DNA of 64,000 nucleotides from Microvirga aerilata. Lineage in GTDB: Bacteria > Pseudomonadota > Alphaproteobacteria > Rhizobiales > Beijerinckiaceae. A program made the translations under genes and the position numbers. Positions 15,907 to 24,693 of the stretch are shown piece after piece (the first letter of the stretch is position 1; each line of letters starts with the position of its first letter). Under the pieces are notes generated by a model, which saw only the letters and a list, made by a program, of their open reading frames with translations, did no database searches and was not told the origin of the DNA. The stretch spans positions 62,001 to 126,000 of the forward strand of contig NZ_JAEQMY010000014.1 of the NCBI RefSeq assembly GCF_016743775.1, given 5' to 3'.

Positions 15907-16245
15907 TTAATCGCCGTCACCCGGATTGGGCGAGAAGTACGCCTCGAACTTGCCGGCCACCCCGTCGAATTCCTTCGCGTCGGCAGGTGCGTCCTTCTTG
16001 AGGGTGATGTTGGGCCAGCTCTTGGCCATGTCGGCATTGAGCTTCAGCCATTGCTCGAGGCCCGGCTCCGCATCGGGCTTGATCGCCTCCGCGGGGCATT
16101 CCGGCTCGCAGACGCCGCAATCGATGCACTCGTCGGGATGGATGACGAGCATGTTCTCACCCTCGTAGAAGCAATCCACCGGGCATACCTCGACGCAGTC
16201 CATGTATTTGCACTTGATGCAATTTTCAGTGACGACGTAAGTCAT
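15907..16245 (-). CDS. fdxA: Seven-iron ferredoxin FdxA
   Basis: The 112-residue protein has the FdxA cysteine pattern at 9, 12, 17, 21, 25 and at 40, 43, 46, 50, giving one 3Fe-4S and one 4Fe-4S cluster. The start [12 protein letters not shown] is the family start, so the ATG at 16245 is chosen over 16284. The C-terminal half is the usual helical extension. It transfers electrons in the cytoplasm, partner unknown. It follows the S4-domain gene and SUV3-like helicase gene on the same strand, an order common in Rhizobiales. Confidence 0.93.
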   Translation of the reverse strand: MTYVVTENCIKCKYMDCVEVCPVDCFYEGENMLVIHPDECIDCGVCEPECPAEAIKPDAEPGLEQWLKLNADMAKSWPNITLKKDAPADAKEFDGVAGKFEAYFSPNPGDGD

Positions 16246-16302
16246 GAACGGTCCTTCTGAGGGTCTGTTCGAGAGGATGAGCAAAGGCGATGCGCCGCCG
16301 CT

Positions 16303-16605
16303 CTAGCTCTTGTCGGGGTCGCTGACAAGCGCCCCGTTGTCCTGGTTGAGATCCATGTAGAGCTGCCTTGCTTCCGGTGCAGGGCCGCGGCGCTCGCCAA
16401 GATCCTCCACCCGGACCACGAGGGTGGTCCGGGGAAGCGCGATGGTGACCACGTCGCCGACGGCCACCGCCTTGGCGGCATTGTCGGTGCGCTGGCCGTT
16501 GAGCCGCACGAAACCGCTCGCGACCAGCTTGGCCGCGAGCGTCCGGGTTTTCGCGAAGCGCGCGAACCACAGCCACTTGTCGAGACGCTGCCGGTCCTCA
16601 CGCAT
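16303..16605 (-). CDS. S4-domain RNA-binding protein (HslR-like)
   Basis: A 100-residue protein starting REDRQRLDKWLWFARFAKTRTLAAKLVASGFVRLNG (shown here in shortened terms: an S4 RNA-binding domain over residues 4-60 with the RLDKWLWF start and the VRLNGQR strand). It resembles HslR/Hsp15, which rescues stalled 50S subunits after heat shock. The gene lies 12 bp behind the SUV3-like helicase gene and is probably cotranscribed. Confidence 0.85.
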   Translation of the reverse strand: MREDRQRLDKWLWFARFAKTRTLAAKLVASGFVRLNGQRTDNAAKAVAVGDVVTIALPRTTLVVRVEDLGERRGPAPEARQLYMDLNQDNGALVSDPDKS

Positions 16606-16617
16606 GGGCTCAGGGCC

Positions 16618-19600
16618 TCACTTCTTGCTGTCCTCAAGCTGGGCCTTGAGGGCCATGAGCTTGGCGAAGGGCGAGTTCGGATCGGGCTGCTTCTCGCGTC
16701 GCTCGTGCCCGCCGTCGCGGCGGTTGTCCGGGCGCTTGTCGGGGCGAGGCCCGCGACGGTCGTCGCCACGGCCCGGGCCGCGCGGCGGCCGGTTCTGCGG
16801 ACGTCCGCCCTCCCCTTGCGCCTCTCGGCGATCCTGGCGCGGGCGACGGTCGCCGCCCTGGTGCTCGCCTTGAGCTTCCCCCTGCCGGGGACGACGGTCG
16901 CCGCGGTCTTGCCGCTCGCCGCGATCGGGCCGCTCGCCGCGGTCGGACCGCTCCTGGTGACGGCCTCCGCGGGCATCCCGCTCGCGGCCGTGGCGGGCCT
17001 GCCCGCCTTCGTGCTGGCGGCGGCCCTGGCGCCACACCTCGATCATCTCAGGCTCGGCCGGCGCCTCAGTGGGGGCTTCGGCGGCGGTTTCAGCCGGAGC
17101 CATGGCCTGGCCCTCGGGCGAGGCAACCGCCTCGGCAGCGCTCGCCTCGATCTCCTGCTCGGATACTGATGCCTCGGGAGCCTCCACGGCAACGGCGCCG
17201 ATCTCTTCCGAACCGGCCGCCGCATCGGACGCTTCAACCGGCGCCACCTCGGTCTCGGCTGGCGCGGCAGTCTCGGCCTGCGCTGGCATGGGCTGCTCGA
17301 CGGCTCTCGGCGCCTCGACGAGCGGCACGGTGATGGCAGGGCCGGGGCGGCGGTCCACCACATAGCCCAGGGACTTCAGGATCATGGCGAAATCCTCGCC
17401 GGCGCAGCCGACGAGCGATGTCATGGACACGGTCGGAACGAAACCCTCGCCATCGGCGGCGCCCGCCGGCGGCTCGCCGGGGGTGATGCCCGGGCGGTAG
17501 GCGATGGCCGGCCGGATCAGGTCGGCCAGCCGCTCCAGGATGTCGACGCGCACGGCCCGGCCGCCGCAGACGCGGAAGCCCGCGGCCCGGTAGAGGCCCG
17601 GGGCGATCTCGGGATCGACCGGGATCGAGGTGCGGCCGGACTGGGCCAGATGCGCGATCTCGTCGATGCCCTTCTGGTCGAGGCCGCCGTTCTGGAGCGC
17701 CCAGAGCTGCGTTGCCAGAACGCGCGGGGCGGGCTTCAGGAGGGCCGGCAGATAAAGATGGTAGGCGCCGAAGCGGATGCCGGCCTTGCGCAGGGCGCCG
17801 CGGGCATCCTGGTCGAGGCTGCGCACCTCGTTGAGAACCTTGGAGCGCTCCAGGACGCCGAGCGCCTCGCCGATCTGGAAGCCGATGCCCCGGGCAAGGC
17901 CCGTGAGCTCGGTGCTGTCTTCGAGCTGAAGCAAGGGACCCAGCAGGCGCACCACATAGGCCTTCAGCCAGGCGCGCAGGCGGGTCTCCACCTTGTCGCG
18001 GGCCGGACCCGTGAGATGCTCGTCCGAGAGAATGCGCAGGCGCGGATCGAACAGCTTGTCGCCGGCGTCGAGCTTGGCCACCGGGTCGCCCATCCAGCGG
18101 ATGGTGCCGTCGTTGGACAGCACGAGCATGGCGTCGGGGGTTTCGGCGAACCGGTCCGCCCGCGCCTCGATCTCGCCGGCCAGCGCCTTGCTGGCGGCAT
18201 TGCGCAGGGTTTTGGTCTCCGCCGTGTCGGCCTGGGGATCAGGCACGAAATGGAAGCCGTGCAGGTGACCGATGTGCTGACCCTCGACGGTGACGTCGCC
18301 GGTGGTCGTGATTTCCGCTTCGAGCATCGTTTTCTCTCTCAAGCGCCGCATGAGAACGCTCGTCCGCCGGTCGATAAACCGCTGGGCGAGGCGTTCATGG
18401 AGCGCATCCGATAGCTTGTCCTCTACCTGACGCGCAACATCCTGCCAATGCTCTGGATCCTTCAACCAGTCGGGACGGTTAGCGACGAAGGACCAGGTTC
18501 TGACCTGGGCGATGCGGTTGGAGAGGGTGTCGATATCGCCGTCCGTACGGTCCATGGCCGACAGATGGCGGGCAAACCAGTCCGCCGGGATGGCTCCGTC
18601 CTTCATCAGGAATCGGTAGAGCTGGCCGACGAGATCCGCATGGGTTTGCGGGGAAACTTTCCGGTAGTCCGGCACCTGGCAGATCTGCCAGAGCCGCTCC
18701 ACGGCATATTGCGAGCGGGCATAGGCCTGAATGTCGTCGTCCCGCACCAGAACCTCGAGGGCCGCAACATCCTCGCCGGTCGGCGCCCGCACGAGGCCGT
18801 GCTCCCGGGGCTGCTGGCCCAGCGAATCGCGCAAGCGGGCCAGCGACGAGAAGTCCAGGTCGGGATTGCGCCACTGCAGGATGCGAACGGGGTCGAAGGT
18901 GTGGTTTTCAAGCGCCTCGACGGTTTCGGCGTCGAAGGGCGGGCAGCGGCCCGAGGTACCGAAGGTTCCGTCGCGCATGTAGCGGCCGGCGCGGCCGGCG
19001 ATCTGGGCGAGTTCCGGGTTGTTGAGCTTGCGGAACTGGAAACCGTCGAATTTCTTGTCGGACGCGAAGGCCACATGGTCCACGTCGAGGTTGAGACCCA
19101 TGCCGATGGCATCGGTGGCGATCAGATAGTCCACGTCGCCGTTCTGGTAGAGCTCGACCTGAGCATTGCGGGTGCGGGGCGAGAGCGCCCCCAGAACAAC
19201 CGCGGCGCCGCCGCTCTGGCGGCGAATCAGCTCGGCGATGCCGTAGACCTCCTCCGCCGAGAAAGCGACGATGGCCGAGCGGCGGGGCAGGCGCGACACC
19301 TTCTTCTCGCCCGCAAAGGAGAGATTCGAGAGACGCGGCCGGGTGACCACGTGAACACCGGGGATCAGCGCCTCGATCAGGGGCCGCATGGTGGCGGAAC
19401 CGATGAGGAGGGTTTCCTCGCGCCCGCGCTGGTTCAGGAGGCGGTCGGTAAATACGTGGCCCCGGTCGAGGTCGCTCGCGAGCTGGATCTCGTCCACGGC
19501 CACAAAGGCGGTATCCAGGTCGCGCGGCATGGCCTCGACGGTGGAGATCCAGTAGCGCGGGCGGTCGGGCTTGATCTTTTCCTCGCCCGTGATCAGGGCG

Positions 19601-19797
19601 ACGTTGTGGTGTCCCGCCTTCTCCACGACCCGCTGATACACCTCGCGGGCAAGCAGGCGCAGGGGCAGGCCGATCATCCCGCTCTCATGGCCGAGCATCC
19701 GCTCGATGGCCAGGTGGGTCTTGCCGGTATTGGTGGGGCCGAGCACGGCTGTCACGCCGCGCGCGCGCACTTGCGGAGGAAGGGAACGGCGAGGCAT
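16618..19797 (-). CDS. SUV3-like DEAD/DEAH RNA helicase with disordered tail
   Basis: From the chosen start this is a 1059-residue protein. Walker A is GPTNTGKT (20-27), DEIQLA is the DExH-like motif, and GSATMRP plus IATDAIGMGLNLD and QIAGRAGR are the later helicase motifs, matching the mitochondrial SUV3 type found across Alphaproteobacteria. A helical C-terminal domain follows to about 780. The last 250 residues are Ala/Glu-rich, then Arg/Gly/Asp/Gln-rich repeats (DRGERPDRGERQDRGDRR), probably an RNA-binding disordered tail. It likely unwinds RNA for decay or ribosome biogenesis. An upstream start at 19908 is possible, but MPRRSLPPQV fits the family. Confidence 0.88.
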   Translation of the reverse strand: MPRRSLPPQVRARGVTAVLGPTNTGKTHLAIERMLGHESGMIGLPLRLLAREVYQRVVEKAGHHNVALITGEEKIKPDRPRYWISTVEAMPRDLDTAFVAVDEIQLASDLDRGHVFTDRLLNQRGREETLLIGSATMRPLIEALIPGVHVVTRPRLSNLSFAGEKKVSRLPRRSAIVAFSAEEVYGIAELIRRQSGGAAVVLGALSPRTRNAQVELYQNGDVDYLIATDAIGMGLNLDVDHVAFASDKKFDGFQFRKLNNPELAQIAGRAGRYMRDGTFGTSGRCPPFDAETVEALENHTFDPVRILQWRNPDLDFSSLARLRDSLGQQPREHGLVRAPTGEDVAALEVLVRDDDIQAYARSQYAVERLWQICQVPDYRKVSPQTHADLVGQLYRFLMKDGAIPADWFARHLSAMDRTDGDIDTLSNRIAQVRTWSFVANRPDWLKDPEHWQDVARQVEDKLSDALHERLAQRFIDRRTSVLMRRLREKTMLEAEITTTGDVTVEGQHIGHLHGFHFVPDPQADTAETKTLRNAASKALAGEIEARADRFAETPDAMLVLSNDGTIRWMGDPVAKLDAGDKLFDPRLRILSDEHLTGPARDKVETRLRAWLKAYVVRLLGPLLQLEDSTELTGLARGIGFQIGEALGVLERSKVLNEVRSLDQDARGALRKAGIRFGAYHLYLPALLKPAPRVLATQLWALQNGGLDQKGIDEIAHLAQSGRTSIPVDPEIAPGLYRAAGFRVCGGRAVRVDILERLADLIRPAIAYRPGITPGEPPAGAADGEGFVPTVSMTSLVGCAGEDFAMILKSLGYVVDRRPGPAITVPLVEAPRAVEQPMPAQAETAAPAETEVAPVEASDAAAGSEEIGAVAVEAPEASVSEQEIEASAAEAVASPEGQAMAPAETAAEAPTEAPAEPEMIEVWRQGRRQHEGGQARHGRERDARGGRHQERSDRGERPDRGERQDRGDRRPRQGEAQGEHQGGDRRPRQDRREAQGEGGRPQNRPPRGPGRGDDRRGPRPDKRPDNRRDGGHERREKQPDPNSPFAKLMALKAQLEDSKK

Positions 19798-19992
19798 GCC
19801 TTGATGTCGGGTGATGCGGAAAGGATCCCGGATTGAGAAATTCGAGACGCTCCAGGACCGGACGCCGGTGCAAGCAGCCTTCTCACAAAGCAGCCGGAGC
19901 CAGGGCAACCGGTTGCAGGCTAACCTCTTATATGGGGCGGCCTGTAGCCTTCGCTACCCGGCGGCACGCAGTTTCCTAAGGAATTTCAAGGC

Positions 19993-20844
19993 TTATTGCG
20001 ACGCCTCGGCCTTGACGGCCTCCTCCGCCTTCACGGCCCGGCGGGATGCCTTGGCGTCGCCCTCCAGGGACCAGAGCGAGGCATAAAGCTCGCCCATGCC
20101 GATCATCGTGCGCACGGAAACCTTGAGGGGAAAGAGCAGGCGCGGGCCCTCCACGGGCGCCAGCCACACGGACATGTCCCGGTTCTCCTGCATGAACTTG
20201 GTGGCCGGGCGCTCGCTCCGGTGGCCGGAAATCGGCACGTAGCGGGCGTTGCAGACGAGGACGGGCCCGGAATAGCCGGGCACCTCGACGGTCTTCGTCT
20301 CCGCATAGGTGAGGATCACGTTCATGCGGGATGCGCCGTCGAAAACCGGGATCGTGCGGTCGCAATTGGCCGGATCGGTGAGGCTCTTCGACGCCAAGGC
20401 CGGCATGAGGAGCGCGCTCATGGGGTCGACGACCCCTCTCTTGTCGGCAGGCTTGACGGGAACGCGGTCGGGCCGGGGCTCGAGGGGCGGATCGATCTCG
20501 ACCTTGGCCACCCGGCCCCCTTTCAGGCCCATGCGGACGCTGCGCTGGTTGTCGGATGTTTTCGACACGACCTCGAAGTTCGCCGAGCGGGGCGTCGCTC
20601 CGGCGAGCGAGCCCGAGGCCGCCGCTTCGCCCTTGCCGCCGGTCAGCACCATGGCGAGCCCCGTCAGCTTCGCCTTCCCGGTCATCTGGTATTTCGAGCC
20701 GTTGAAGGACGAGGACAGGTCCGCCGTGCCCAGGGGAAGGCCGGCCAGGGAGATATCGTATGTCACCTTGAGGGTCTGCGCTTGCGCAGGCGAGCCCGCA
20801 CCGGCAAAAGCCAAGGTTACAAGAGCAGAAGCGATGAGGCGCAT
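19993..20844 (-). CDS. DUF3108 periplasmic protein
   Basis: A 283-residue protein with a signal peptide (cut after AQAQ near 23) and the DUF3108 fold: TLKVTYDISLAGLPLGTADL at the start, VRMGLKGGRVAKVEIDPP in the middle and conserved cysteines (NCDRTIPVFDG and VLVCNARY). The role is unknown; family members are periplasmic lipocalin-like proteins. The tail is Ala/Lys/Glu-rich. Monocistronic, divergent from rpmB. Confidence 0.85.
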   Translation of the reverse strand: MRLIASALVTLAFAGAGSPAQAQTLKVTYDISLAGLPLGTADLSSSFNGSKYQMTGKAKLTGLAMVLTGGKGEAAASGSLAGATPRSANFEVVSKTSDNQRSVRMGLKGGRVAKVEIDPPLEPRPDRVPVKPADKRGVVDPMSALLMPALASKSLTDPANCDRTIPVFDGASRMNVILTYAETKTVEVPGYSGPVLVCNARYVPISGHRSERPATKFMQENRDMSVWLAPVEGPRLLFPLKVSVRTMIGMGELYASLWSLEGDAKASRRAVKAEEAVKAEASQ

Positions 20845-20944
20845 TAAGGCTTTCCCGTTAGTCTATTCTGTTGCATCGCATGCGATTCAGAATAAATCAT
20901 GACCATGATGATGCAAAAAAACGAGGTGCGACGCCGCACTATTC

Positions 20945-20974
20945 TTGACGCGCTCCCCTTTTTTGGCCTATAGG
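20945..20974 (+). promoter_or_regulatory. Sigma-70-type promoter of rpmB
   Basis: TTGACG (20945-20950) and TATAGG (20969-20974) are 18 bp apart, about 100 bp before the L28 start. This is a good match to the alphaproteobacterial housekeeping consensus. Confidence 0.6.
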
Positions 20975-21077
20975 CTCGCACCTTCCAAGGACTTCTGGTG
21001 TCCGGCCCCGTGGGATCTGCGATGAAGCAAACCCGCGAAATCGAGGCCGCGACCCTTTTTGATATAGGATTGAACCC

Positions 21078-21368
21078 ATGTCGCGCCGTTGCGAACTGAC
21101 CGGCAAGGCCGTGCTGAGTGGCCACCTGGTGAGCCACTCGAACCGCAAGACGAAGCGGAAGTTCCTGCCGAACCTCTGCAACGTCACGCTCCAGTCCGAT
21201 GCCCTGCAGCGCTCCGTGCGCCTGCGCATCTCCGCCAATGCGCTCCGCTCGGTCGAGCACCGCGGCGGCCTCGACGCCTTCCTGGCCAAGGCCAAGGCGG
21301 ATGAGCTGTCCTCGACGGCTCTGGGCGTGAAGCGCGAGATCGAGAAGAAGCTCGCTGCCGCGAGCTAA
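21078..21368 (+). CDS. rpmB: 50S ribosomal protein L28
   Basis: The 96-residue protein begins [28 protein letters not shown] in the family manner (residues 2-29) with the basic, Asn/Lys-rich loop that contacts 23S rRNA. Length and the C-terminal helix (EIEKKLAA) are normal. It has its own promoter and terminator, as usual for this gene outside the rpmBG operon. Confidence 0.95.
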   Translation: MSRRCELTGKAVLSGHLVSHSNRKTKRKFLPNLCNVTLQSDALQRSVRLRISANALRSVEHRGGLDAFLAKAKADELSSTALGVKREIEKKLAAAS

Positions 21369-21396
21369 TCTCAGGTCTCTGACAAATTCTGCACGG

Positions 21397-21422
21397 CGGG
21401 CGGCCCTGGGGCCGCCCGTTTT
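21397..21422 (+). terminator. Rho-independent terminator of rpmB
   Basis: CGGGCGGCCC and GGGCCGCCCG form a 10-bp stem around a single T, followed by TTTT. It lies 28 bp after the rpmB stop. Confidence 0.85.
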
Positions 21423-21462
21423 GCGTTGCTTTTAAGGCTCAGCTGCAGCCACGAGGGCCGAT

Positions 21463-22086
21463 ATGACCAAGCTCGACCGCCGCGACTTCTTCATCGCCCT
21501 TGTGGCCATGACCCTGGTCGTTCTCTCGTCGAACATCCTGGTTCAGCATCCCTTCACCCATTGGGGTCTGGGCGACTACCTGACCTGGGGCGCCTTCAGC
21601 TATCCTTTCTCGTTCCTGGTCACCGATCTGGCGAACCGGCGCTTCGGCACGCAAGGCGCCCGCCGGATCGTTTATGTCGGCTTCGTGCTGGCCGTGGCGC
21701 TGTCCGTGGTTCTGGCCACGCCGCGCATCGCCATCGCGTCGGGAGCGGCCTTCCTGACGGCTCAGCTGATCGACATCGGCATCTTCGCCCACCTGCGCGA
21801 TAAGGCCTGGTGGATGCCGCCCTTCGTGTCCTCGGTGATCTCGTCAGGCCTCGATACGGCGATCTTCTTCTCGGTCGCCTTCTATTGCGGACCGGTGCCG
21901 GGCGTCGGTCTCACGGTCAGCGACATGCTGGGGCAGGCAGGCATCGCGGACGCATGCATCGCCCTGCCCTGGGTCAATCTGGCCGTTGCCGATTACGGGG
22001 TGAAGCTGGCGCTCGCCGCGATTGCCATTGCGCCTTATGGAGCCGTCATGGCGCTCATGCGCCCCAGGCTCCAGCGAGCCGCCTGA
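21463..22086 (+). CDS. VUT-family transporter (queuosine-precursor type)
   Basis: This 207-residue integral membrane protein has about six hydrophobic segments and the VUT/YhhQ signature: SNILVQHPF, LTWGAFSYPFSFLVTDLANRRFG, and GAAFLTAQLIDIGIFAHLR. YhhQ imports the queuosine precursor 7-cyano-7-deazaguanine in E. coli; the substrate here is inferred from family. No preQ1-like riboswitch is visible in the short leader, which is mostly the rpmB terminator. Confidence 0.85.
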   Translation: MTKLDRRDFFIALVAMTLVVLSSNILVQHPFTHWGLGDYLTWGAFSYPFSFLVTDLANRRFGTQGARRIVYVGFVLAVALSVVLATPRIAIASGAAFLTAQLIDIGIFAHLRDKAWWMPPFVSSVISSGLDTAIFFSVAFYCGPVPGVGLTVSDMLGQAGIADACIALPWVNLAVADYGVKLALAAIAIAPYGAVMALMRPRLQRAA

Positions 22087-22107
22087 TCGGCGGCTCCTTC
22101 TCCCCCG

Positions 22108-22857
22108 TCAGAGAGCTTCCTCCACATAGGGAGGATGGGGAATGGCCTGATGCGCCGCGCGCAGGGCGGCGGACCAGCGCTCGCGCAGATCCCGGAAATA
22201 GGGCTCGTCCTCCTGGATCCGGTAGGTTACGCCGGCCCTGAGGGCATCGCGCTTGGCCATCACGATGTCGATGGGCAGGCCGACGCCGAGATTGGATTTG
22301 AGCGTCGAGTCCATGGAGATGAGGCCGAGCTTCAGGGCTTCCACGAGGCTCGTGCCATGGGAGATCGCCCGGTCCAGAATCGGCTTGCCGTATTTCGGCT
22401 CCCCGATCTGCAGGAACGGCGTGTCGAGGGTGGCCTCGATGGCATTGCCCGCCGCATAGACCTGATAAAGCCGCATCGGCGTTTCCCCGATCTGGCCGCC
22501 GAGCAGCATCGTAACGTCGAAGGTCATGTGGCGCTTTTCCATCTCGACCCCGTCCATCTCATAGACGTGGCGGATCGCCCGGCCCACGAGCTGGGCCGCC
22601 TTGTACATGCTGGAAACGGTCAGCAGCGTCTCGGCCTCGCCGGTCTCGGGATTCTCGATCCCCTCGGACAGAAGCGACATGACCGACTGGCTCGCCGACA
22701 GATTGCCGGCGGTGGCCAAGGTGATGACGCGCTCGCCCGGCTTCTCGAACAGGTGCAGCTTGCGAAAGGTCGCGATGTTGTCGACGCCCGCATTGGTGCG
22801 CGTGTCGGCGACCATGACAAGGCCGTCGCGCACGAGGATGCCGACACAATACGTCAT
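22108..22857 (-). CDS. Anbu, proteasome-like peptidase
   Basis: From ATG 22857 (GGAGGAA just upstream) the protein begins MTYCVGILVRDGLVMVADTRTN within a 249-residue chain; removal of Met would expose Thr2 as N-terminal nucleophile, as in proteasome beta subunits. GERVITLATAGNLSASQSVMSLL, then GGQIGETPMRLYQVYAAGN, match the Anbu family. Anbu forms a helical or ring-like peptidase of poorly known substrate. It is the last gene of a four-gene leftward operon with ATP-grasp, alpha-E and transglutaminase-like genes, the family's classic context. A longer start at 22914 would add a propeptide-like extension and overlap the preceding gene. Confidence 0.9.
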   Translation of the reverse strand: MTYCVGILVRDGLVMVADTRTNAGVDNIATFRKLHLFEKPGERVITLATAGNLSASQSVMSLLSEGIENPETGEAETLLTVSSMYKAAQLVGRAIRHVYEMDGVEMEKRHMTFDVTMLLGGQIGETPMRLYQVYAAGNAIEATLDTPFLQIGEPKYGKPILDRAISHGTSLVEALKLGLISMDSTLKSNLGVGLPIDIVMAKRDALRAGVTYRIQEDEPYFRDLRERWSAALRAAHQAIPHPPYVEEAL

Positions 22858-22910
22858 GGGGGTTCCTCCAGGAGCCTTCTGGTCGAGTTGCTGCGTTGTC
22901 GAGGCCATAC

Positions 22911-23729
22911 TCACGCCTGTGCTTGACGGGCGCTTTCGATCCTCAAACGAACGTCGAGCGCTTCACGGGTGATCCCGTAATAGCTTCCTCGAACGGGGGC
23001 TGCATCAAGATAATCGAGCCCGATGGCCAGCCGGACGTAATGTTCCGTTGCGGAAATGGCGTTGGCAGGGTCGAAACTCACCCATCCCAGCCCTGAAATG
23101 TACGCCTCGGCCCAGGCATGGCCCGCCCCCTGCTCGACCTCGCCGGGCTTATGCAGATAGCCGGACACATAGCGTGCCGGGATCCTGAGATGGCGCGCGG
23201 CGGCCAGAAAGATATGCGTGAAATCCTGGCAGACCCCGTGCCCCGCCGAGAAGGCATCGCAGGCAACCGTGGTGGCGCTCGTGGCGTCCGTGTCGAAGCG
23301 CAGGCGCTCCTGGATTCCGGCCATGAGCGCATGGCTCTGCTCCAGGGGGCTCGTCAGATGGCCGGCCATGGTCTCGGCGAACTCACGGATCGTGGGATCG
23401 GCCCGGCTTAGGTGAGTCTCCCGCAGGTAGAAGACCTCCGGAAACCGCTCCACCCCTCCCTGGATGACGCCGGACGTGTCCGTGGTCTCGATCTCGCCTG
23501 CGACCTTCAGGACGATCTGGCTGACGGGGCCTGGAACGGAAAGACTGTGGATAATGTTGCCGTACCAGTCCTCCTGGCGCATGAGCCGGGCGTCGCCGTC
23601 CATGTCGATGGCCCAGGACAGGACCGTCTGTCCCTCATGGCCGCGGGGCGTGAGACGCAGGAGCTGGATCGCCGACTTGGCGGGCTCGCTGTAGCTGTAG
23701 ACGGTTTCGTGGGTGATCCGGATGCGCAT
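22911..23729 (-). CDS. Transglutaminase-like cysteine protease of the Anbu operon
   Basis: This 272-residue protein has an N-terminal beta region (RIRITHETVYSYSEPAKSA) and a transglutaminase-like core with catalytic Cys167 (GHGVCQDF), His204 (GAGHAWAEAY) and Asp220 (FDPAN). No signal peptide, so it acts in the cytoplasm. Homologues are thought to cleave isopeptide or peptide bonds made by the partner ATP-grasp ligase. It starts 3 bp after the alpha-E stop, so the two are coupled. Confidence 0.9.
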   Translation of the reverse strand: MRIRITHETVYSYSEPAKSAIQLLRLTPRGHEGQTVLSWAIDMDGDARLMRQEDWYGNIIHSLSVPGPVSQIVLKVAGEIETTDTSGVIQGGVERFPEVFYLRETHLSRADPTIREFAETMAGHLTSPLEQSHALMAGIQERLRFDTDATSATTVACDAFSAGHGVCQDFTHIFLAAARHLRIPARYVSGYLHKPGEVEQGAGHAWAEAYISGLGWVSFDPANAISATEHYVRLAIGLDYLDAAPVRGSYYGITREALDVRLRIESARQAQA

Positions 23730-23732
23730 GGG

Positions 23733-24677
23733 TCAACACAGGTACTGGCTGGTGATGGCAAGCCCAAGGCGGTTGTTGTCGGCGAGAAACTCCTCCAGGA
23801 ACTCGTGCAGCCCGTGCTGGAAGATGTCGTCGATGCTGCGGTTCGTCAGGCGGGCATGGGTTGCGCGCGCCTGGCGCTGCGCCGCGCCGGCCTTGCCGTA
23901 GCGATGGGAGATGTCGTCCAGGTGGCGGGAGAGCGCGCCGTAGCAGGCGGCGAGCGAGCGCGGCATCTCCTCGCGCAGGATCAGGAGATCCGCCACGAGC
24001 CAGGGCCTCAGGTTCTGGTGATAGACCCACTGATAGCTCACCAGCGCCGAGACCGAGCGGAGGATGGCGGCCCATTGGTAATAATCGATGCCGCCGCCCA
24101 CCGCCGCATCCTGCGGCAGGAGCACGTGGTACTTCACGTCGAGCACACGGGCGGTGTTGTCGGCCCGCTCGATATAGAGGCCGAGCCTTGAGAACCAGTA
24201 GGCATCGTTGCGCAGCATGGTCCGCATGGCGGAGCCGTCGTAGCGAAGCGAGGCCTCCTTCACGAGGTTCAGGAACCGGGGCAGGTCCTCCACCTTGATC
24301 TTTCGCGCCTTGTAGCGGCGCAGATCGAGCCAGGCGGAGTTGATGGCCTCCCACATCTCCGAGGTGAGCGCGCTGCGCACGGAGCGGGCATTCTGCCGGG
24401 CCGTATCGATGCAGTTCTGGATGCTCGACGGGTTGGCCTCGGAAAAGGCCAGGAACTCGATCACGTTCTCGGGACTGACCTCACCGTACACCTCGAGGAA
24501 CCCATCGAGGGCGCCGGCCGTGATGAGGGCTGATTCCCACTCATTGGTCTCGACGCCGTTATAGGAGATCGGCATGGATGCCATGCGGTAGGCGACATCG
24601 AGGATGCGGGCGGTGTTCTCGGCCCGCTCCACATAGCGGGAGAGCCAGAAGAGGCTGTCAGCATCACGGCTCAGCAC
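23733..24677 (-). CDS. Alpha-E domain protein (DUF403)
   Basis: A 314-residue, mostly helical protein beginning MLSRDADSLFWLSRYVERAENTAR in the family style (GTG start at 24677). LGLYIERADNTARVLDVKYHVLLP is a second typical stretch. Conserved Glu and Arg residues suggest a catalytic or binding role next to the ATP-grasp enzyme, but the biochemical activity is unknown. It lies 16 bp behind the ATP-grasp gene in the operon. Confidence 0.9.
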   Translation of the reverse strand: MLSRDADSLFWLSRYVERAENTARILDVAYRMASMPISYNGVETNEWESALITAGALDGFLEVYGEVSPENVIEFLAFSEANPSSIQNCIDTARQNARSVRSALTSEMWEAINSAWLDLRRYKARKIKVEDLPRFLNLVKEASLRYDGSAMRTMLRNDAYWFSRLGLYIERADNTARVLDVKYHVLLPQDAAVGGGIDYYQWAAILRSVSALVSYQWVYHQNLRPWLVADLLILREEMPRSLAACYGALSRHLDDISHRYGKAGAAQRQARATHARLTNRSIDDIFQHGLHEFLEEFLADNNRLGLAITSQYLC

Positions 24678-24693
24678 GACAAAGGCTCCCTGC

